A stretch of 64,000 nucleotides of DNA from Strigamia acuminata (lineage: Eukaryota; Arthropoda; Chilopoda; Geophilomorpha; Linotaeniidae), in contig OX442317.1 in assembly GCA_949358305.1 (NCBI GenBank), positions 6,142,186-6,206,185 of the forward strand, given 5' to 3'. Positions 58,601 to 64,000 of the stretch are shown here, piece by piece. A program made the position numbers and the translations under genes. Below the pieces are notes generated by a model. The model saw nothing but the letters and a program-made list of their open reading frames with translations, was not told the origin of the DNA and made no database searches. Numbering within the stretch: position 1 is the first letter of the stretch; every line of letters begins with the position of its first letter.

Positions 58601-61554
58601 TCCACATAAATTTTTTGCTTTTTTTTTATTTGTTTTATTTATTTGTTTAGTTTGTTTGTTTATTTTTATTTTTTAATTTTTAAAAACTAAAATGGAATTT
58701 ACCATAAAGCTCCGAATTGCCGCCTGGGCGATTAAGCGCCGGTGTCACAAAAAAATCACCGATTTTGTTGTGAAATTCGCCGATTTTGTTGTGAAATTCG
58801 CCGATTTTGTTGTGAAATTCGCCGATTTTGTTGTGAAATTCGCCGATTTTGTTGTGAAATTCGCCGATTTTGTTGTGAAATTCGCTGATTTTTTGTATAA
58901 TTAGCCGGGCGTTTATTCGGAGCTTTACGGTATTCAAATTTTTAGATAAGACAAGATGATGCGGAATTTATCTTGTTTTATCTGTCATTTAAATTAGGAT
59001 TTTTGTGATATTTGTGATTTTTGATTGACATTATATTTTCATTCGTACTTGCACGCGCCGCTTTTTATTTTTATTTCTATTCTTAAATTTAAGTTTTATT
59101 TATTTGTTTTATTTGCATTGTTTTCTTTTCTTTTTCTTTTATGTATCGATCCCTAGGCTGCAGATCGCCCTCCATCCGCTCACGAACGCTTATTCGGTAG
59201 TCCCGGTCACTTAGACAGTCCTCCCAGAAGCCCCTTGGCAACTCCTGAGTTTAAATCGGAAGTGGCGAGGCAAATTGTCGCCGAAACTGCCCAACAATTG
59301 GTCGCATCCTTAAGCGGAGAACCCCAGCTCAACCTGACCTTTGACACAAATATCAACGATCATGGCAGTTTGAAACGCCGTTACAAACGACGCCATTATA
59401 CAATCTCCAGCAGCCAGCCTTTAACCTTAGAAGCGACGCCTCCGAAAATGGTCAGGATTCCTCCGGGATGGGGCTTTTGAATGGGAAATAAATAAATAAA
59501 AATAAAAATACAACTGAAAAAAAAATAAACTTTCCTAAAAATACCAAACATCGAATTCGTCCGTCATTTTTTAATTTGATTTATTTCTGGATTAGATTCA
59601 CGCACGCTCGCGAGACGATCTGGACATGGAGCGGTGTCTTCGTTCGGCCAATACACCGGACGTGGTTAAAAGCACGATCAAGAAGTCGGAGAATTTTGAC
59701 GAATCGACGATCGACCGAGAAGTACGTCGATCGATTATTTACCGTATATTTGTAAATAGCGCACCCGTTTCGGTAATTTTCTGCCTAAACGTATGCAAAA
59801 CGTGTCATTTGTCATCCTTTTTTGGCTTATTTTATGCCAAAATTGCGTACCCGCGCGCAATTCGAGGTCCCCGGGTTATTAGAGGCCCGCGTAGTAATCG
59901 ATAATATACGGTATTATTTATTCGATTTATTTTTATTTTTATTTCTGTTTTCTAGCTTGGACTTCCGCAGAAAATCCTCATCCCAGAGCGGTACATCGAA
60001 CAAGAAGAGGAAGAGCTGACCAACGAGGAGAAGTTGCATCGCATTCAAAAAGCCGAAGCTATTAAGAAAATGTTATCGGAAAGCACAACGTACGCATGCG
60101 TTTAAAATGATTTTAATTTACGAGCCGTAAAGCAAAGAACCGGTTTTAACTCTTTGGGTTTGACGTCTTAATTGGCGCGTAATGCAAACAAGGTAATTTT
60201 ATAATGAGAGATTAGCGCTGAAAGTAGGTGAGTTGTGAAGGTTTAACGACCCCGCTCGTTCTCCGGTTCACAAATGGAAATTACAGTGGTACGCTTGAAG
60301 TGAATTAAATTGGGAGGAAAGGGCGGGTAAAAATGTGCAATTAAAAGATTATTTTTTTTTAAAAAAATTTTCCAACTTGTTTAATTGCTCGTTATGTTGA
60401 AAGGCGAATTAAAAGTGATTGTATTATTTAGGTATGGTGATTTAACGGAAGATGAAGTTGCCAATGCTTCGGAAACGTTGAAGAAGAAGTTCAAACAGGA
60501 GAAGAAACAGCGGGAACAGTTACTCACTTTGAATCAACAGTTGGCTCAAGAGGTTAAGGAGAGGAGCAAAGCTGTTGCAGGTAGAAAGAGCGGAGAAAGA
60601 ATTGGGATTTTTTTAAATTTTGTAGTTTAATTTTTTTTTTTTAATTTTTAATTTTTTTTTTGGATTATTAATACTACCCAAGTAAAAATGTCCTTTTGAT
60701 GTTAAATATTTATTTTATTTTTATTATTTACAGCACATACCACTCCCAAGTAGTCGCATGAATAAATTTAAAGGTTTGATTTTGATTTATTTTTTGTTTT
60801 GATTTGTTTGGTTTGTTTTTTAATTTTTTATTTCGCTTTTGGCTTTTTCGCAGTTTGTCCCAAATTAAGTTTTATATTTAATTGTTTTTTATTAAATTTT
60901 AATTTAGTGAATTTTTGGATTTGCTGTTTTGGTGGTGGTACTATTTATATTAACCCTATTATTCCCTCTAGATCTAATTCCCTCCCTGAAACGTAACAGA
61001 ATACACTCAACTCTGTTTTTAATTACAAGTAGAATTCCCTAAATATTTCGTGGAAAATTACAAAAAAATATTTTCTTTATAATTTAAATCAAATTTTAAA
61101 AAGGCAATTTTTTCAAATAAAATTGTGAAAAACAGAATTCAATTTATTTTTCTAGACTGTGTTAAATCAAAATCGTGAAAAAAAAAGAATTGGGTGTACC
61201 ATAAAGTTGTAGAGACAGTTTACTATGCCGCTAAAGTTATAAAAAATGATTAAAAAGCCGTGCTAGCGAAGAGAAAGAATAACAACAGGCTTGAATTAGC
61301 CGTGATTTCTAATCCTAAAACACCCTAACATATAAAATGATGTAAAAATGGTGTTCTAGACTGTCTCTAAATATGTTTTTTAAATTTAACATGAATTAAT
61401 TAATATTTATTTTGGTATTTTCGTAGCTAAAGCAATGCAGAACGTGACAGCCGAGCAGATGAGTAACACGGATGAAGAAGACGACGACGACGAAGATCTG
61501 AGTCCGGTCGGACCAATGCCAACGATCCAACAGCGTGAAAATTATTTAACCTAA
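40632..61554 (+). CDS. PLEKHA5/7: PLEKHA5/6/7-family protein (two WW, PH, coiled coil)
   Basis: About 28 exons encode roughly 2,500 residues. The first block is 40632-40711, 40791-40870, 41521-41581, 47156-47254, 47511-47550, 48182-48350, 48626-48726, 49019-49128, 49243-49370, 49820-50994, 51061-51142, 51217-51279, then a giant exon from 52200 to about 55000. The second block is 55740-55861, 55940-56026, 56101-56213, 56287-56362, 56645-56884, 57033-57113, 57174-57323, 57390-57509, 57597-58197, 58317-58528, 59157-59450, 59596-59721, 59956-60089, 60432-60580 and 61427-61554. WW1 is LPEPWSFGV...MTTWLHP; WW2 is VPPGWEDG...TTLVHP. The PH domain is IQGWLWKQGS...KKRWFVLTDFCLFYYN to QQWMNALT. The distal family blocks are coiled coil, STIDRELGLPQKILIPERYI and an acidic tail. 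The family localises to junctions and microtubules and binds phosphoinositides. The donor of the giant exon and some 3' joins are uncertain. Confidence 0.88.
41582..47155. other. Large intron of the PLEKHA5/7-like gene
   Basis: This 5.6-kb AT-rich intron separates the two halves of WW2. I see no ORF with family similarity. Homopolymer runs and (GT)n near 41873 are present. The length and the proximity to the 5' end would suit enhancers or an internal promoter, but no specific site can be supported. Confidence 0.5.
47624..47875. mobile_element. TACCGTATA interspersed element, copy 2
   Basis: It begins AACCGTATAAAAAATATTTT and ends GATAATATACGGTA. It carries the hairpin ACGTTTTCCATACGTTTC/GAAACGTATGCAAAACGT as at 8008-8270, and GCGCGCAATTCGAGG plus AGAGGCCCGCGTAGTAATCG as at 59737-59915. 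It is bounded by GCATGCCGCT repeats (47581-47594 and 47889-47899). It lies in the PLEKHA intron 47551-48181. Confidence 0.75.
47911..48057. mobile_element. hAT-type MITE, second copy
   Basis: It begins CAGGGCTGGACTGGGTACAA and ends GGGCCAGTCCAGCACTG, the same termini as 6659-6792. The left flank CAAAAAAT (47903-47910) and right flank CAAAAAAAT match as an 8-bp target duplication with one A of slippage. The interior contains a short GGTAAATTACC tandem. It lies in the same PLEKHA intron, 35 bp after the TACCGTATA element. Confidence 0.75.
58698..58934. mobile_element. Palindromic element enclosing a 21-bp minisatellite
   Basis: The left end TTACCATAAAGCTCCGAAT and the right end ATTCGGAGCTTTACGGTA are inverted repeats of about 18 bp, followed inward by partly complementary GCCTGGGCG and GCCGGGCG. 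Between them (58759-58896) are six near-perfect copies of a 21-bp unit, CCGATTTTGTTGTGAAATTC plus G. It lies between PLEKHA exons ending 58528 (or 58594) and starting 59157. The 21-bp period keeps an ORF open on both strands, but no coding role is indicated. Confidence 0.8.
59737..59915. mobile_element. TACCGTATA interspersed element, copy 3, in a PLEKHA intron
   Basis: It runs from ATTTACCGTATATTTG to ATATACGGTATTA and shares AACGTATGCAAAACGTGTCA, TTGTCATCCTTTTTTGGC and AGAGGCCCGCGTAGTAATCG with the 47624 copy. It makes up about three quarters of the 234-bp intron 59722-59955, starting 15 bp after the 5' splice site. The left half of the hairpin is missing. Confidence 0.8.
60734..60753 (+). 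CDS. Possible alternative last exon of the PLEKHA5/7-like gene
   Basis: An acceptor ATTTACAG precedes CACATACCACTCCCAAGTAG, which in phase with exon 60432-60580 would add AHTTPK and a stop. The alternative join to 61427 (CTAAAGCAATG...) gives a longer acidic tail ending ENYLT. The short version would end the protein right after the coiled coil. Splice-site quality alone cannot decide between them. Confidence 0.25.
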
Positions 61555-62786
61555 AACTAGAAAATGATTTTCTTTTTTTTAGCTTGAAATTTGTAATTTG
61601 TAAAGCGTAAGTTCCGAAACGTATGAAACCGAATGTATGTAGAAGAAAATCCACTGCCAAATGAGGAATGTGCCTTTAATCAGTGAAGGTTTTACTCAGG
61701 AAATGGATGAAAAGTGACCTTTGGAATTATTTGGTTGTGGAAAATGAAAATATCAATGCTAAGGGGAAAATTGTGACTTATCGGGCGTAAACTACGGACT
61801 TGTTTTGGTTGTGATTTGTGAGGGGATTTTAAATAAGTGACATCAATGCAAAAACTCATGGTTGATGCAACAAATTCTAGCTTCCAATTTTTGTCAAATT
61901 TGAAACTCTTAGATCTAAAATTATATATATATATAAAAAAATAATTAAGAAAATGATGATGAATTGAGCATATCCTGTTTCTAAATCAAATTTAGTAGAT
62001 AGCTGAAAGTGAATTAATTTAAGCAATAAAAATTAGATCAATGTAAATAAATTGTAGGTTTTAGTAGTTGTTTTAAGTGTTTTAAAGGTTAAAAAAAAAA
62101 TAAAAATTAAAAAAAATAAAATATATATATATATAGGATTAATCTCTAGTTCCAAGTGCCAAGTTAATATGAATTGATGTAAATTGTTTGTAATAATTGT
62201 GAGAAATAATTCATTTCCATGCTGGAAATTTTATCACATTTTGTATATTTAAATCTTTGGTGTTGAGCCAAGGTGTTATATATTAAAAGACTTAATGAGA
62301 AAAATTTGGTAAATGTAAAGAAATATGAATTTAATGTGGGAAGAAAAGAAAAAGAAAAAAAAACAATCTTTTTGCAAATATTCTGCTGTGGAATTTATTT
62401 TTTTGAGTATGTTGAAAATTGAAAATTTTATGGCTAAATGTGGCAATCTCTCCCTATATAAATTGAAGAAAAGAAAAAAAAAGAAATTTTGCAGCTAATT
62501 GTTAACTTGATTTCATGTTATTTACTATTTGATATTTTTACTATTTTTTATATTTTTAAAATTACATAATTTTTTTTTTGTAATTTTTCAATAATATTGA
62601 AGACGTGACGAATTTTCAAAATTTGACAATTTTGTAGTGCCATTGACATTTTGAAACTAAATAAATACAAATTAATTAAAACATTTTGTCATTTATTCGA
62701 CACCATCTTTAAAATCGGTCGCTCTTACGGCAGTTTGACAAACTACATCCAGTCATTTGACAGCGTTATATAAACGTGAGATAAGC
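61555..62786 (+). other. PLEKHA5/7-like 3' UTR and ZSWIM7 upstream region
   Basis: The region is AT-rich with no ORF of interest. Candidate AATAAA signals occur near 62024, 62047 and 62660. The short spacing to the ZSWIM7 ATG places that gene's promoter in roughly 62680-62786, a slightly GC-richer stretch (AATCGGTCGCTCTTACGGC). Confidence 0.45.
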
Positions 62787-63188
62787 ATGACTGAAAATCT
62801 GCTGAATTTACTTTTACAGAAAGTTAAAACGAACTATCGCGAAAACGAACGTTTAAGTGAAGAAGTATTATCGACTTTAAAGTGTTTTTTCCCGAAAATA
62901 GCAGCCGGTGCATTGGACTTAATGGACAATTGCAAAGTGGAAAAACTGACGGCATCAACAACAAAACGAAGTTGCTACAAAGTGACTGGCACCAGCAGAA
63001 ATCCGTATTTTTGTTACATCGGCGCCAATTACTGCTCGTGTCCCGCATTTAAGCATTCGGTGTTAAGAAACGAAGAAAACTACACATGTAAACACGTGCT
63101 AGCCGCCTTACTGAGCGATGCAATGAACTTGATTAACAAAAGAGAGATTTCCGATCACGATTTAAGTGAAATCCTCAAACAAATGTAA
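62787..63188 (+). CDS. ZSWIM7: ZSWIM7 / SWS1 homologue, SWIM zinc-finger protein
   Basis: A single-exon gene of 133 codons starts at MTENLLNLLLQKV. The SWIM zinc-binding motif CxC...CxH is intact: YCSCPAFKHSVLRNEEN followed by YTCKHVLAALLSD. ALDLMDNCKVEKL and CYKVTGTSRNPYFCYIG align with vertebrate ZSWIM7 blocks, and the length matches the human protein (about 140 residues). In other animals it forms the Shu complex with SWSAP1 and promotes RAD51 filament formation in homologous recombination, including in meiosis. An in-frame TTG 30 bp upstream is unlikely to be the start. Lack of introns contrasts with its neighbours and could point to an old retrocopy or ancestral intron loss. Confidence 0.9.
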   Translation: MTENLLNLLLQKVKTNYRENERLSEEVLSTLKCFFPKIAAGALDLMDNCKVEKLTASTTKRSCYKVTGTSRNPYFCYIGANYCSCPAFKHSVLRNEENYTCKHVLAALLSDAMNLINKREISDHDLSEILKQM

Positions 63189-64000
63189 TCGCAACAGTTT
63201 TGATTAAAATTGATTAAACTTAAAAATTATCGTCGAATTTTTATCATTTTTGCGTCATTTTTCCTATTTTTGCTCCTATTTAAATCGCTTTGCCCTCAAA
63301 AAACGTGAGGTCAATCTTTATTAGTTGTTCTTTCCTTATCGCTACCGAGTTTACACGCCGAAGCGCTGTAAAGGGTTAATTTGCATGAAGGGATTGAAGA
63401 TGTGATTTGAATAAGTAAACAGCAACTATCGCGTGAGATTCTCGTCATCATTTATCGCCAAACGAAACAGCGATACATCTAATCAATTACCGAAAAAAAA
63501 AATTAAAAAAAAACAAAAAAGAAATTTCCATTTATTTAAAAATAAAAAATAATAAAAATAATGGTTATAATTTTTACAACCCAACAGATGGCGACACTAG
63601 ATTGTTTACAATTTCCCCGTTGCTAAGCATCGAATCCGCCATATTCCCATCGTGTTTACTTCCCTACACCCGAGCTAGATGGAGCCGCGCATCGCAAGCC
63701 GCTCGCACACTTCGTCCAACGGGACTGCTAACGAATGACGTCACGTATCCGTGCATACTCATGCGTTGGCGCCATTTCCCAGCGCAGCACGAGACCAGCG
63801 AGGAAAAGTGGGTGAGGTTGTGGCGGCTCTCACTTGGCTCCCTCGCCGTTCCTGGCCCTCCGATCCCCTCACGACGGCTCCGTGTGGCTTCAAACACGAA
63901 AGGTAAGTCATGTCTTTCGTTTTATAAACCAATGTTGTCAAGGAAACATCGAGGAAATCACTGACATGTGCCTAGCCTCGAGGTACCAGCTGGCGATAAT
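63189..64000 (+). promoter_or_regulatory. Promoter-like region and possible first exon of the next gene
   Basis: From about 63580 the DNA becomes GC- and CpG-rich compared with the rest of the window. It contains a full CRE (TGACGTCA, 63736-63743) and then a strong donor, ACGAAAG/GTAAGTC, at 63902/63903. This looks like a TATA-less promoter with a 5' exon ending at 63902 and the gene continuing to the right. No start codon can be assigned: one ATG at about 63680 gives only a short ORF. The stretch 63189-63580 is AT-rich ZSWIM7 3' UTR and spacer. Confidence 0.45.
63736..63743. promoter_or_regulatory. CRE-type palindrome TGACGTCA
   Basis: This is an exact CREB/ATF palindrome 160 bp upstream of a strong splice donor, inside the only CpG-rich patch at the right end of the window. 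It is consistent with a core promoter. Confidence 0.4.

Noticed and set aside
60734-61554. Choosing one definitive C-terminus for the PLEKHA gene
   Set aside because: Both 60734 and 61427 fit in phase; I kept 61427 as default because its exon is longer and acidic like the family tail, and listed the other as possible.
62757-62786. Upstream TTG start for ZSWIM7
   Set aside because: A non-ATG start is unnecessary: the ATG at 62787 gives the expected family length.

Overview
This is nuclear DNA of an invertebrate metazoan. Every recognisable protein is eukaryotic and animal-type: a PNT/AT-hook/ETS factor, DNA polymerase delta, SPT2, FBXO47, NDUFA9, a TBC Rab-GAP, a WW-WW-PH PLEKHA protein and ZSWIM7. 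Genes are split by many short AT-rich GT-AG introns, and intergenic DNA is AT-rich and full of small palindromic elements and satellites. A short TTAGG-like tract near the left edge would suit an arthropod, but the sequence does not settle the phylum. Exon limits were placed by hand from splice consensus, reading phase and remembered family sequence. No transcript data or search was available.

Layout. 1-3384: repeats and likely upstream DNA. 3385-8724 (+): ELF3-like ETS factor with two alternative terminal exons. 8725-10499: AT-rich, no gene. 10500-14946 (+): POLD1, tail to tail with SPTY2D1 (17092-15041, -). 17093-31703: a 14.6-kb gene-poor block with dispersed duplicates, palindromic elements, compound minisatellites, a 718-bp unit repeated three times, and a 62-bp satellite with higher-order structure. 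32250-31704 (-): small single-pass membrane protein. 34230-32496 (-): FBXO47, head to head with NDUFA9 (34535-36781, +). 39118-37191 (-): TBC-domain GAP. 39743-40202 (+): small secreted acidic protein. 40632-61554 (+): large PLEKHA5/7-type gene. 62787-63188 (+): intronless ZSWIM7. 63189-64000: a CRE-containing promoter-like region and a possible first exon running off the window.

The genes do not form a single pathway; this is a conventional animal gene neighbourhood. POLD1 (replication), SPTY2D1 (histone chaperone) and ZSWIM7 (homologous recombination) share a genome-maintenance theme, but that may be chance.

The most interesting biology is in the ELF3-like gene. Two mutually exclusive last exons, both joining in phase inside an arginine codon of the recognition helix, encode two versions of the C-terminal half of the ETS DNA-binding domain. 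The proximal one carries its own poly(A) signal. Second in interest are the satellites with higher-order repeat structure and several non-autonomous DNA transposons, one with a perfect 8-bp target-site duplication.
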